DNA of 64,000 nucleotides. Source: Micromonospora purpureochromogenes (GTDB lineage: Bacteria > Actinomycetota > Actinomycetes > Mycobacteriales > Micromonosporaceae). Every line of letters starts with the position of its first letter. Position 1 is the first letter of the stretch. The notes below the pieces were generated by a model. That model did no database searches and was not told where the DNA came from. It saw nothing but the letters and a program-made list of their open reading frames with translations. A program made the translations under genes and the position numbers. The DNA lies in contig NZ_LT607410.1 of the NCBI RefSeq assembly GCF_900091515.1, positions 4,898,001-4,962,000 on the forward strand. Direction: 5' to 3'. Below are positions 51,319 to 60,037 of this stretch, one piece after another.

Positions 51319-52971
51319 ATGCGCGTCCTCGGTATCAATGCGATCTTCCACGATCCGGCCGCCGCCCTGGTGGTCGACGGACAGGTGGTGGCCGCCGCCG
51401 AAGAGGAACGGTTCAGCCGCCGCAAGCACGGCAAGCGACCGGTCCCGTTCTCCGCCTGGGAACTGCCCGAACTCTCCGCGGCCTGGTGCCTGTCCAGCGC
51501 CGGCGTCGACGTCGACAGCCTCGACGCGGTGGCCTACTCCTTCGACCCCGGCCTGTGCCGCGACGCCGCCGACCTCGGCCTGGCCGACCCGTGGGACTGG
51601 CTGCGCGTCGACTACGCCCGGCGGGCCCCGCAGTTCCTCGCCGCCGCCCTGCCCGGCCTCGACCCGGAGAAGGTACGGTTCGTCCCGCACCACGTGGCCC
51701 ACGCCGCCTCGGCCGGGCTGGCCGCCCCGCCGGCCGGCGACGACACCGCCGTCCTGGTGCTCGACGGCCGGGGCGAGGTGGCCAGCCACCTGGCCGGCGT
51801 CTACCGCGACGGCGAACTGAGCCCGCTGTACTCGCAGGAGCTGCCGCACTCGCTCGGCCTGCTCTACGAGGACCTCACCCGCCACCTCGGCTTCCTGCAC
51901 TCCAGCGACGAGTACAAGGTGATGGCGCTGGCCTCGTACGGCCGGCCGAAGCACCTCGGGCTGCTGCGCGAGCTGGTACGGGTCACCGACCCCGGCGGCT
52001 TCCACGTGGACCGGATCGACTGGGCGAGCCTGGCCAAGGCCGCCGAGCCGGGCGGCGAGCTGACCGAGGACCACGCCGACCTGGCCGCCAGCGTGCAGGC
52101 CCGGCTGGAGGAGGTCATCCTCGACCTGGCCCGCTGGCTGTACGACGCCTCCGGCGGCGCCTCGACCCTGGCGATGGCCGGCGGGGTGGCGCTGAACTGC
52201 GTCGCGAACGCCCGGCTCGCGGCCGAGGGGCCGTACCGGGACGTCTGGGTGCAGCCGGCGGCCGGCGACTCCGGCACCGCGCTGGGCGCCGCCCTGCACG
52301 TCGCCGGCGCCCTCGGCGACCGGGCGACGCCGATGAGCGGGGCGGACCTCGGCCGCGGCTGGTCGGACGAGGAACTGGAGGCCGAACTGCGCCGGGCGGC
52401 GCTGCCGTACTTCCGGCCGGACTCGATCGCCGCCGAGGCGGCCCGGGTGCTCGCCGACAACGGCATCGTCGCCTGGTACCAGGGGCGCAGCGAGTACGGA
52501 CCGCGCGCCCTCGGACACCGCTCGCTGCTGGCCCACCCCGGCGACCCGGCGACCACCGCCCGGATGAACGACGTCAAGGGGCGGGAGCAGTTCCGCCCGA
52601 TCGCGCCGATGGTCCGCGCCGAACGCTTCGCCGACATCTTCGACGGGGTCTTCCCCAGCCGGTACATGCTCTTCGTGCACCGGGTGAAGCCGGAGTGGCG
52701 CGACCGCATCCCGGCGGTCACCCACGTCGACGGCACCGCCCGGGTGCAGACCGTGCACACCGACACCGAGCCGCTCGTCGCCGAGCTGCTGGCCGAGTTC
52801 GAACGGCTCACCGGGCTGCCGGTGGTGGTGAACACGTCGCTCAACACCGCCGGCCGACCCATGGTGGACACCCCGCGCGAGGCGATGGAGCTGTTCGGCT
52901 CCGCCCCGGTGGAGTTGCTGGCCCTCGGCCCGTTCGCGGTGCGCCGCGGCGCGCTCGGCGGTGGCCGATGA
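51319..52971 (+). CDS. NodU/CmcH-family carbamoyltransferase
   Basis: 550 residues from ATG 51319 (MRVLGINAIFHDPAAALVVD), which is the normal family N terminus; an in-frame ATG at 51274 would add 15 residues. N-terminal ASKHA/YrdC-like fold: 'AAEEERFSRRKH', 'VPHHVAHAASAG' with metal-binding His, 'SSDEYKVMALASYG', 'MAGGVALNCVANARL'. C-terminal domain: 'GRSEYGPRALGHRSLLA', 'LPVVVNTSLNTAGRPMV'. The enzyme makes carbamoyl adenylate and transfers it to a sugar hydroxyl. It heads the heptose operon and overlaps the next gene (ATGA), so a carbamoylated heptose glycan is the likely product. Confidence 0.92.
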   Translation: MRVLGINAIFHDPAAALVVDGQVVAAAEEERFSRRKHGKRPVPFSAWELPELSAAWCLSSAGVDVDSLDAVAYSFDPGLCRDAADLGLADPWDWLRVDYARRAPQFLAAALPGLDPEKVRFVPHHVAHAASAGLAAPPAGDDTAVLVLDGRGEVASHLAGVYRDGELSPLYSQELPHSLGLLYEDLTRHLGFLHSSDEYKVMALASYGRPKHLGLLRELVRVTDPGGFHVDRIDWASLAKAAEPGGELTEDHADLAASVQARLEEVILDLARWLYDASGGASTLAMAGGVALNCVANARLAAEGPYRDVWVQPAAGDSGTALGAALHVAGALGDRATPMSGADLGRGWSDEELEAELRRAALPYFRPDSIAAEAARVLADNGIVAWYQGRSEYGPRALGHRSLLAHPGDPATTARMNDVKGREQFRPIAPMVRAERFADIFDGVFPSRYMLFVHRVKPEWRDRIPAVTHVDGTARVQTVHTDTEPLVAELLAEFERLTGLPVVVNTSLNTAGRPMVDTPREAMELFGSAPVELLALGPFAVRRGALGGGR

Positions 52972-53990
52972 TCAGCATCGTGGTGCCGACGCTCGGCCGG
53001 CCAAGCCTCGGCACGTTGCTCGACGCCCTCGGCCCGCAGCTCGCCGAACTGTCCGACGTGGAGATCCTGCTGGTCGACGACCGGCGCGACGCCGCCGGCG
53101 AGCTGACGGTGCCGGGGGCGCTGTCCGCGTACGCGAAGGTGGTGACCGGTCCCGGCGCGGGCCCGGCGGCGGCGCGCAACGTCGGCTGGCGGGCGGCCCG
53201 CCGGCCCTGGGTGGTCTTCCTCGACGACGACGTGGTGCCGGCACCGGACTGGGCCCGGCGGCTGCTCGCCGACCTGGCGGTCGGCGACCGGGTCGGCGGG
53301 GTGCAGGGGGCGGTGGCGGTGCCGCTGCCCGGCGACCGGCGCCCCACCGACTGGGAGCGGAGCACCGCCGGCCTGGCCGAGGGCGAGTGGATCACGGCGG
53401 ACATGGCGTACCGGCGGGCCGCGCTGGCGGCGGTCGACGGCTTCGACGAACGCTTCCCCCGGGCCTACCGGGAGGACGCCGAGCTGGCCCACCGGGTCCG
53501 CCGCGCCGGCTGGGACCTGGTCCGCGGCCGGCGGGTGGTCACCCACCCGGTGCGGCCGGAGGACCGCTGGGTCAGCCTGCGGGTGCAGCGCGGCAACGCC
53601 GACGACGCGCTGCTGCGCCGGCTCTACGGCCCGCACTGGCGCGCCGAGCTGGGGTTGCCGCCCGGCCGGCGGCCCCGGCACGTCGCGGTCACCGCCGCCG
53701 GGGCGCTGGCGGTGACCGCCGCCACACTGCGGACCGTGCTGCCCCGCGACGGCGCGCCGCGCCGGGTGCTCGGCGCGGTCGCCGCCGCCGGCGCGCTGGG
53801 CTGGGTGGCGGGCAGCGCCGAGTTCGCCGCGGTGCGGATCGCGCCCGGGCCGCGCACCCGCGAGGAGGTGTCGACCATGCTGCTGACCAGCGCGCTCATC
53901 CCGCCGGTCGCCGTCGCCCACTGGGTACGCGGCTGGTGGCGGCACCGACTCTCCGGTGCGGACGGTGACCTTGCCGGAGCGCAGAGTTGA
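52968..53990 (+). CDS. Family 2 glycosyltransferase with C-terminal membrane helices
   Basis: 340 residues. 'MISIVVPTLGRPSLGTLLDA' start, 'LLVDDRRD', 'AAARNVGWRAARRPWVVFLD' followed by 'DDDVV' (DxD), 'GFDERFPRAYREDAELAHRV' (ED motif, general base). About residues 230-320 add hydrophobic helices that hold it at the membrane. Coupled to the carbamoyltransferase and to the GmhB-GT9 gene by overlapping ends. Likely adds a sugar of the heptose glycan. Confidence 0.88.
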   Translation: MISIVVPTLGRPSLGTLLDALGPQLAELSDVEILLVDDRRDAAGELTVPGALSAYAKVVTGPGAGPAAARNVGWRAARRPWVVFLDDDVVPAPDWARRLLADLAVGDRVGGVQGAVAVPLPGDRRPTDWERSTAGLAEGEWITADMAYRRAALAAVDGFDERFPRAYREDAELAHRVRRAGWDLVRGRRVVTHPVRPEDRWVSLRVQRGNADDALLRRLYGPHWRAELGLPPGRRPRHVAVTAAGALAVTAATLRTVLPRDGAPRRVLGAVAAAGALGWVAGSAEFAAVRIAPGPRTREEVSTMLLTSALIPPVAVAHWVRGWWRHRLSGADGDLAGAQS

Positions 53991-55606
53991 TGTTTACCTC
54001 TCCTGCCCCGGGCAACTGGTCTGCCATGAACGGGGGCGCGGCGATCACGCACGGCCTCTTCGACGCGGTGCTGCTCGACCGGGACGGCACGCTGATCGAG
54101 GACGTGCCCTACAACGGCGACCCGGAGAAGGTGCGTCTGCTGCCCGGGGCGCGTGAGGCGCTGGACCGGCTGCGCGCCGCCGGCCTGCGCCTGGGCGTCG
54201 TCACCAACCAGTCCGGCCTGGCGAAGGGGCTCTTCACCGCCGACCAGATGCGGGCGGTGCACGCCCGCGTCGAGGAGCTGCTCGGCCCGTTCGACGACTG
54301 GCAGATCTGCCCGCACGACGACGGCGACGGCTGCGGCTGCCGCAAGCCCGCGCCGGGGATGGTCCACGCGGCCGCCGCCGCGCTCGGCACCTCCCCCGCA
54401 CGCTGCGTGCTGGTCGGCGACATCGGGCGGGACATGGCCGCCGCGCTCGCCGCCGGCGCCACCGGCGTGCTGGTGCCCACCCCGGTCACCCGGCCCGAGG
54501 AGGTTGCCGCCGCCCCGCACGTCGCCCCGGACCTGCCCGCGGCCGTCGACGAGATCCTGCGCCGGCAGGCCGCCGTCCGGCCCACCGCGCCGCGCCGCGC
54601 CGGCACCGTCCTGGTGGTACGCAGCGACTCCGCCGGCGACGTGCTGGTCACCGGCCCGGCGATCCGGGCCGTCGCGGCCGGGGCGCGGCGGGTCGTGCTG
54701 CTCTGCGGCCCCCGGGGCCGGGCCGCCGCCGACCTGCTCCCCGGCGTCGACGAGATCGTTCAGTGGTCGCTGCCCTGGATCGACGGCGATCCCGCGCCCG
54801 TCGACCCGGACGACATCCGCGCGCTGACCGCCCGGCTCACGGCCGTCGGCGCCGACGAGGCGGTCGTCTTCACCTCCTTCCACCAGTCGGCGCTCCCCCT
54901 CGCGCTGCTGCTGCGGCTGGCCGGGGTGGGCCGGATCAGCGCGATCAGCGACGACTACCCCGGTTCGCTGCTGGACGTGCGGCACCGGGTGCCGGTCGGC
55001 GTGCCGGAGCCGGAGCGGGCGCTCTCCCTCGCCGCCGCCGCCGGGTTCGGCCTGCCCGTCGGCGAGGAGCCGACGCTGCGCGTCGAGGCGCCCGCGACCG
55101 CACTTCCCGACCGCCCGTACGTGGTGGTGCACCCCGGGGCGTCGGTGCCGGCCCGGGCCTGCCCGCCCGAGCGGTGGGTGGAGATCGTGGCCAGGCTTAC
55201 CGCGAGCGGCTATCGGGTAGTGGTCACCGGGGGGCCGGTCGAGACCGTGCTGACCTCCCGGGTCGCCGCCGCCGGTGGCACCGACCTCGGCGGGCGCACC
55301 GGCCTGGCGGAGCTGGCCGGAGTCATCGCCGGAGCGAGCTGCGTGGTGGTCGGCAACACCGGCCCCGCCCACCTCGCCGCCGCCGTCGGCGTACCCGTCG
55401 TCAGCCTCTTCGCCCCCACCGTCCCCTTCGGCCAGTGGGCGCCCTACCGGGTACCGCTGGTCCGCCTCGGCGACGCCACCGCGCCCTGCCGGGACAGCCG
55501 GGCCACCCGCTGCCCGGTACCCGGCCACCCCTGCCTCACCGCGGGGGTCGACCCGGCCGAGGTGGTCGCCGCGGTCCGCCTGCTCACCACCGGAATCCGA
55601 CGCTGA
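53990..55606 (+). CDS. Fusion of GmhB-like heptose bisphosphate phosphatase and GT9 heptosyltransferase
   Basis: About 538 residues. Residues ~25-185 are a HAD phosphatase of the GmhB type: 'VLLDRDGTLIEDVPYNGDPE' (nucleophile Asp, GmhB-specific YNGDP), 'VVTNQSGLAKG', zinc site 'CPHDDGDGCGCRKPAPGM', 'VLVGDIGRD'. Residues ~200-535 are a GT-B GT9: 'VLVVRSDSAGDVLVTGPAIR', 'YVVVHPGASVPARACPPERW', 'VVVGNTGPAHLAAAVGVPVV'. One chain thus makes D,D-heptose 1-phosphate and transfers heptose from ADP-heptose. ATG 53990 is chosen; ATG 54026 is possible. Confidence 0.88.
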   Translation: MFTSPAPGNWSAMNGGAAITHGLFDAVLLDRDGTLIEDVPYNGDPEKVRLLPGAREALDRLRAAGLRLGVVTNQSGLAKGLFTADQMRAVHARVEELLGPFDDWQICPHDDGDGCGCRKPAPGMVHAAAAALGTSPARCVLVGDIGRDMAAALAAGATGVLVPTPVTRPEEVAAAPHVAPDLPAAVDEILRRQAAVRPTAPRRAGTVLVVRSDSAGDVLVTGPAIRAVAAGARRVVLLCGPRGRAAADLLPGVDEIVQWSLPWIDGDPAPVDPDDIRALTARLTAVGADEAVVFTSFHQSALPLALLLRLAGVGRISAISDDYPGSLLDVRHRVPVGVPEPERALSLAAAAGFGLPVGEEPTLRVEAPATALPDRPYVVVHPGASVPARACPPERWVEIVARLTASGYRVVVTGGPVETVLTSRVAAAGGTDLGGRTGLAELAGVIAGASCVVVGNTGPAHLAAAVGVPVVSLFAPTVPFGQWAPYRVPLVRLGDATAPCRDSRATRCPVPGHPCLTAGVDPAEVVAAVRLLTTGIRR

Positions 55607-55615
55607 AGGAGGGTC

Positions 55616-56590
55616 ATGAACGTCCTGCTGTGGCATGTGCACGGCTCCTGGACCACGTCCTTCGTGCACGGCAGGCACCGCTACCTGGTGCCGGTCACCC
55701 CCGACCGCGGCCCGTACGGGCTGGGCCGGGCCCGCACCTACCCGTGGCCGGCGAGCGCGGTCGAAATGACCCCCGAGGAACTGGCCGACGCCGACGTGGA
55801 CGTGGTCGTGCTGCAACGCCCCGAGGAGCTGGAGCTGGCCGAGCGCTGGCTGCGCCGGCGGCCGGGGCGGGACGTGCCGGCGATCTACGTCGAACACAAC
55901 ACCCCCAAGGGCGACGTGCCCAGCACCCGCCACCCGATGGCCGACCGGGACGACCTGCTGCTCACCCACGTCACCCACTTCAACGAGTTGTTCTGGGACA
56001 ACGGCGGCACCCGCACCGCCGTCGTCGAGCACGGCATCGTGCCGCCGAGGGTGGAGTGGACCGGCGAGCTGGACCGGCTCGCCGTGGTGACGAACGAGCC
56101 CATCCGGCGCTGGCGGGTCACCGGCACCGACCTGATGCCCCGCTTCGCCGAGGTCGCCCCGCTGGACGTCTTCGGCATGGGGGTGACCGGGCTGGCCGAC
56201 CGGCTCGGGCTGCCCGGGCAGCGCCTGGCCAGCCACGACGACCTGCCGCAGGACGTCATGCACACGGAGGTGGCCCGGCGGCGGGCGTACCTGCACCTGT
56301 GCCGGTGGACGTCGCTGGGGCTGAGCCTGATCGAGGCGATGACGATCGGCATGCCCGTCGTCGCGCTGGCCACCACCGAGGCCGTGGACGCGGTGCCGCC
56401 CGACGCCGGAGTGCTCTCCACCCGGGTCGACACGCTCGTCGAGGCGGCCCGCTGGCTGACGGAGGACCGCGACGCCGCGTACCGGTTGGGTGCGCGGGCG
56501 CGGGAGGTGACGAAGGAACGCTTCGGGCTCGACCGGTTCCTCGCGGATTGGGACCGGATCCTTGAGGAGGAAACATGCGCATCGCGATGA
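55616..56590 (+). CDS. GT-B glycosyltransferase
   Basis: 324 residues from ATG 55616 with AAGGAGG upstream. Short GT4-like protein: 'MNVLLWHVHGSWTTSFVHG' start, 'VPAIYVEHNTPKGDVPSTRH', and the C-terminal donor site 'RWTSLGLSLIEAMTIGMPVV' with the E-x7-E-like pattern. It lacks a full N-terminal extension but keeps both Rossmann halves. The 3' end overlaps the next gene by 16 bp. Acceptor unknown, probably the growing heptose glycan. Confidence 0.85.
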   Translation: MNVLLWHVHGSWTTSFVHGRHRYLVPVTPDRGPYGLGRARTYPWPASAVEMTPEELADADVDVVVLQRPEELELAERWLRRRPGRDVPAIYVEHNTPKGDVPSTRHPMADRDDLLLTHVTHFNELFWDNGGTRTAVVEHGIVPPRVEWTGELDRLAVVTNEPIRRWRVTGTDLMPRFAEVAPLDVFGMGVTGLADRLGLPGQRLASHDDLPQDVMHTEVARRRAYLHLCRWTSLGLSLIEAMTIGMPVVALATTEAVDAVPPDAGVLSTRVDTLVEAARWLTEDRDAAYRLGARAREVTKERFGLDRFLADWDRILEEETCASR

Positions 56591-57792
56591 TCTCGGAGCA
56601 CGCCAGCCCGCTCGCCGTCCTCGGCGAGGAGGACGCGGGCGGACAGAACACGCACGTCGCCGAACTGGCGGCGGCGCTGGTCGGCGAGGGTCACGACGTG
56701 CGCGTCTACACCCGCCGGGACTCGGTCGACCTGCCCGACGTGGTCGACGCCGCCGCCGGCTACCAGGTGCGCCACGTGCCCGCCGGGCCGGCGCAGCGGG
56801 TGCCCAAGGACGAGCTGCTGCCGTACATGGGCGAGTTCGGGCGGTGGATGGCCGAACAGTGGGGCGAACAGGGCTGGCGGCCGGACGTGGCGCACGCCCA
56901 CTTCTGGATGAGCGGCCTGGCCACCCTGCACGCCGGCCGGCGCACCAACACGCCGGTGGTGCTGACGTACCACGCGCTGGGCTCGGTGAAGCGCCGCCAC
57001 CAGGGGGCCCGGGACACCAGTCCACCGGGTCGGGTCGGCTACGAACGGGCGCTGGGCCGGGCCGCCGACCGGGTGATCGTCCAGTGCCAGGACGAGATCG
57101 GCGAGCTGGTCCGGCTCGGCGTGCCGCGGTCGAGGATGGCGCTGGTCCCGTCCGGGGTCAACGAGGAGATGTTCCGTCCGGAGGGGCCGGTCGCGCCCCG
57201 CGACCCGGCCCGCCCGCGCATCCTCACCGTCGGCCGGATGGTGGAGCGCAAGGGCTTCCAGGACGTCATCCGGGCGCTGCCGGCGGTGCCGGAGGCCGAG
57301 TGCGTGGTGGTCGGCGGCCCGGCGGCCGAGCTGCTGCCCGCCGACAGCTTCGCCCGCCGACTGGGCGCGCTCGCCGAGTCCTGCGGGGTCGCCGACCGGG
57401 TCAAGCTGGTCGGCGCGGTCCCGCGTGAGGAGATGGGCGCCTGGTACCGCTCCGCCGACGTCCTCGTGGCCGCCCCCTGGTACGAGCCGTTCGGGCTCAC
57501 CCCGCTGGAGGGGATGGCCTGCGGCGTGCCGGTGATCGGCACGAACGTGGGCGGCATCGCCGACACCGTGGTCGACGGGCTGACCGGTGACCTGGTGCCG
57601 CCGCGCGACCCGCGCGCGCTGGGCACCGCGATCCGCCGGCTGCTCGCCGACCGGGTGCGGCGGTTCGCGTACGCCACGGCGGCGCTGGACCGCATCCGCA
57701 GCCGGTACTCCTGGAAGCGCTGCGCCGAGCAGCTGAGCGCGGTCTACACCACGGTCAGCACGGTCAGTCGAGTCGCCCCGGCGGTGGCCTGA
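56575..57792 (+). CDS. GT4-family glycosyltransferase
   Basis: 405 residues from ATG 56575 behind GAGGAGG. 'EDAGGQNTHVAELAAALVGE' (glycine-rich acceptor loop), 'DVAHAHFWMSG', 'LTVGRMVERKGFQDVI' and 'AAPWYEPFGLTPLEGMACGV' (EPFGLxxLE donor motif). The start resembles sucrose-phosphate-synthase and MshA-type enzymes. It retains configuration, using a nucleotide sugar donor. Its stop abuts the gmhA start (TGATG). Confidence 0.88.
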   Translation: MRIAMISEHASPLAVLGEEDAGGQNTHVAELAAALVGEGHDVRVYTRRDSVDLPDVVDAAAGYQVRHVPAGPAQRVPKDELLPYMGEFGRWMAEQWGEQGWRPDVAHAHFWMSGLATLHAGRRTNTPVVLTYHALGSVKRRHQGARDTSPPGRVGYERALGRAADRVIVQCQDEIGELVRLGVPRSRMALVPSGVNEEMFRPEGPVAPRDPARPRILTVGRMVERKGFQDVIRALPAVPEAECVVVGGPAAELLPADSFARRLGALAESCGVADRVKLVGAVPREEMGAWYRSADVLVAAPWYEPFGLTPLEGMACGVPVIGTNVGGIADTVVDGLTGDLVPPRDPRALGTAIRRLLADRVRRFAYATAALDRIRSRYSWKRCAEQLSAVYTTVSTVSRVAPAVA

Positions 57793-58625
57793 TGAACGAC
57801 ACGATGTCCGCCCTCGACGGGCACCTGGCCGGGCTGGCCGCCGCGCTGCTGCCGTACCGGCGTACCGCCGAGCGGCTGGCCGGCTGGGGCACCCAGCTGG
57901 CCTGGACGCTGGCCACCGGCGGCCGGCTGCTGGCCGCCGGCAACGGCGGCAGCGCCGCCGAGGCCCAGCACCTCACCGCCGAACTGGTCGGCAAGCTGCG
58001 CGACGACCGGGAGCCCTACTCGGCGATCGCGCTGCACGCCGAGACGTCGTCGGTGACCGCGATCGGCAACGACTACGGCTACGACGAGATCTTCGCCCGC
58101 CAGGTACGCGCCCACGGGCGGGAGAACGACATCCTGCTGCTGATGTCCACCAGCGGCACCAGCACCAACCTGCTGCGGGCGGTGGCGGCGGCCCGGGAGG
58201 TCGGGGTGCGCTGCTGGGCGTTCACCGGTCCCGCACCGAACCCGCTGGCCGAGGTCTGCGACGACGTGCTCGCGGTGCCCTCGCCGGACAGTCAGGTGGT
58301 GCAGGAGCTGCACCTGGTCTCACTGCACCTGCTCTGCGAGTACGTCGACGAGGCGCTGCCGCTGGTCCGCCGGCTGCCGCGCACGGCGGCCCCGGGGCAG
58401 CGGAGGGCCGAGTTCACCGGCCGGCTCCCCGGCGGCGCCGACGCACCCGCCCTCGCCGCCGCCGGCAGCGGCCCCGGGATCAACCGGCACGCCCTCAACG
58501 GCCACGGCGCCAACGGCCACACCACCAACGGCCAGGGTGCCAACGGCCACACCACCAACGGACACACGACCAACGGACACGGCGGCAACGGGCACGGGCC
58601 GAGCCGCCGCGGGTGCCCGTCGTGA
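57792..58625 (+). CDS. gmhA: Sedoheptulose-7-phosphate isomerase GmhA with an Asn-Gly-His repeat tail
   Basis: 277 residues. SIS domain to about residue 200: 'LLAAGNGGSAAEAQHLTAEL', 'HAETSSVTAIGNDYGYDEIF', 'LLMSTSGTSTNLLRAV', 'VVQELHLVSLHLLCEY' with active-site Glu and His. All GmhA landmarks are present, so it should make D-glycero-D-manno-heptose 7-phosphate. After about 225 the protein has a tail of Asn-Gly-His repeats that is not part of any GmhA. It ends 3 bp inside the hldE start. Confidence 0.9.
   Translation: MNDTMSALDGHLAGLAAALLPYRRTAERLAGWGTQLAWTLATGGRLLAAGNGGSAAEAQHLTAELVGKLRDDREPYSAIALHAETSSVTAIGNDYGYDEIFARQVRAHGRENDILLLMSTSGTSTNLLRAVAAAREVGVRCWAFTGPAPNPLAEVCDDVLAVPSPDSQVVQELHLVSLHLLCEYVDEALPLVRRLPRTAAPGQRRAEFTGRLPGGADAPALAAAGSGPGINRHALNGHGANGHTTNGQGANGHTTNGHTTNGHGGNGHGPSRRGCPS
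58494..58600 (+). repeat. Degenerate tandem repeat encoding the NGH tail of GmhA
   Basis: Repeats of AACGGCCAC-type 9-15 bp units (AACGGCCACACCACC recurring) coding for NGHTTNGQGANGHTTNGHTT and a further NGHGGNGHG. Period is irregular, and copy number may vary. Confidence 0.85.
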
Positions 58626-60037
58626 GCCGGCCGCTGGTGGTCGTCGGTGACGCCCTGCTCGACCGGGACGTCGAGGGCGCGGTCAACCGGGTCTGCCCGG
58701 ACGCGCCCGTGCCGGTGCTCGACGAGCGGGTCAGCACCGACCGGCCCGGCGGCGCCGGGCTCGCCGCGCTGCTCGCCGCCGCCCAGGGCACCGAGGTGGC
58801 GCTGGTGACCGCGCTCGCCGACGACGCGGCCGGAGCCCGCATCGCGGAACTGCTCATCACCGCCGGGGTACGCCTGTACCCGCTGCGGCTGCCCGGAGCG
58901 ACGCCGGAGAAGATCCGGCTCCGGGCGGGCGGGCAAACCCTGCTGCGACTCGACCGCGGCGGTGAGCCACGGCCCCCCGGCGAGCCGCCCGAGGCCGCGC
59001 TGGAGGTGCTCGCCTCGGCCGGCGCCATCCTGGTCAGCGACTACGGCCGGGGCCTGGTCCGGCAGCCCGCGCTGCGGGCCGCGCTCGCCGACGCGAGCGC
59101 CCCGGTGGTCTGGGACCCGCACCCCCGAGGGCCGGTCGCGGTGCCGGGCGCCCGGCTGACCACCCCCAACCTCGCCGAGCTGCGACAGCTCACCGGCGAT
59201 GCCGGCGCGGGGTCGGCGCTGTCCACCGCCACCCGCGCCGGGCACGAGCTGCGCCGGCGCTGGCGGGTCGGCGCGGTGGCGGTGACGATGGGCGCCGACG
59301 GCGCGGTGCTCTGCCACTCCGGCAGCACCCCGCTGGTGGTGCCGCCGCCGTCCGACGTGGAACGCGCCGAGGACACCTGCGGCGCCGGGGACCGCTTCGC
59401 CGCCACCGCCGCCACCGCGCTGGCCGCCGGGGCGGTCACCTCCGAGGCGGTGCAGGAGGCGGTCGCCGCCGCGTCCGCGTACGTCGCCGCCGGCGGGGCG
59501 GCCGGGCTGGCCCGCCGGGAGCCCCAGCCGGCCGCGTCGCGCCGCCCGGCGTCCGCCACCGAGGAGCTGGTGGCCCGGGTACGCGCCGACGGCGGCACCG
59601 TGGTGGCCACCGGCGGCTGCTTCGACATCCTGCACGCCGGGCACGTCGCCACTCTCCAGGCGGCCCGCCGGTTGGGTGACTGCCTGGTCGTCTGCCTCAA
59701 CTCCGACCGCAGCGTCCGCGCCCTCAAGGGCCCGGACCGCCCGGTCAACCCGGAGGCCGACCGGGCCCGGCTGCTGGCCGCGCTGGACTGCGTCGACGCC
59801 GTCGTGGTGTTCGACGAGCCCACCCCGGCCACCGCGCTGGCCCGGCTGCGCCCCGACGTCTGGGTCAAGGGCGGCGACTACGCCGGCGACGGCGCCCCCG
59901 AACTGCCCGAGGCCGAGCTGGTACGCGGCTGGGGCGGCCGGGTGGTGACCGTGCCCTACCTGGCGGGCCGGTCCACCACCGCGACGATCAGCGCCGCGCG
60001 CTCGCGCGGCGCCCGACTGGTCAAGGGAGCGAGATGA
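58622..60037 (+). CDS. hldE: Bifunctional heptose-7-phosphate kinase/heptose-1-phosphate adenylyltransferase HldE
   Basis: About 471 residues from GTG 58622 (GTG 58613 possible). PfkB/ribokinase domain 1-320: 'VVVGDALLDRDVEGAVNRVC', 'PGGAGLAALLAA', 'LVSDYGRGLV', 'EDTCGAGDRFAATAATAL'. Cytidylyltransferase-like domain 325-471: 'VVATGGCFDILHAGHVATL', 'SDRSVRALKGPDRPVN', 'VWVKGGDY', 'LAGRSTTATI'. Makes heptose 1,7-bisphosphate and, after GmhB, ADP-heptose. No HldD-type epimerase is visible in the window. Confidence 0.92.
   Translation: MSRPLVVVGDALLDRDVEGAVNRVCPDAPVPVLDERVSTDRPGGAGLAALLAAAQGTEVALVTALADDAAGARIAELLITAGVRLYPLRLPGATPEKIRLRAGGQTLLRLDRGGEPRPPGEPPEAALEVLASAGAILVSDYGRGLVRQPALRAALADASAPVVWDPHPRGPVAVPGARLTTPNLAELRQLTGDAGAGSALSTATRAGHELRRRWRVGAVAVTMGADGAVLCHSGSTPLVVPPPSDVERAEDTCGAGDRFAATAATALAAGAVTSEAVQEAVAAASAYVAAGGAAGLARREPQPAASRRPASATEELVARVRADGGTVVATGGCFDILHAGHVATLQAARRLGDCLVVCLNSDRSVRALKGPDRPVNPEADRARLLAALDCVDAVVVFDEPTPATALARLRPDVWVKGGDYAGDGAPELPEAELVRGWGGRVVTVPYLAGRSTTATISAARSRGARLVKGAR

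Noticed and set aside
53624..57025. 1133-residue minus-strand open frame
   Set aside because: Antisense shadow of five glycan genes that carry clear motifs on the plus strand.
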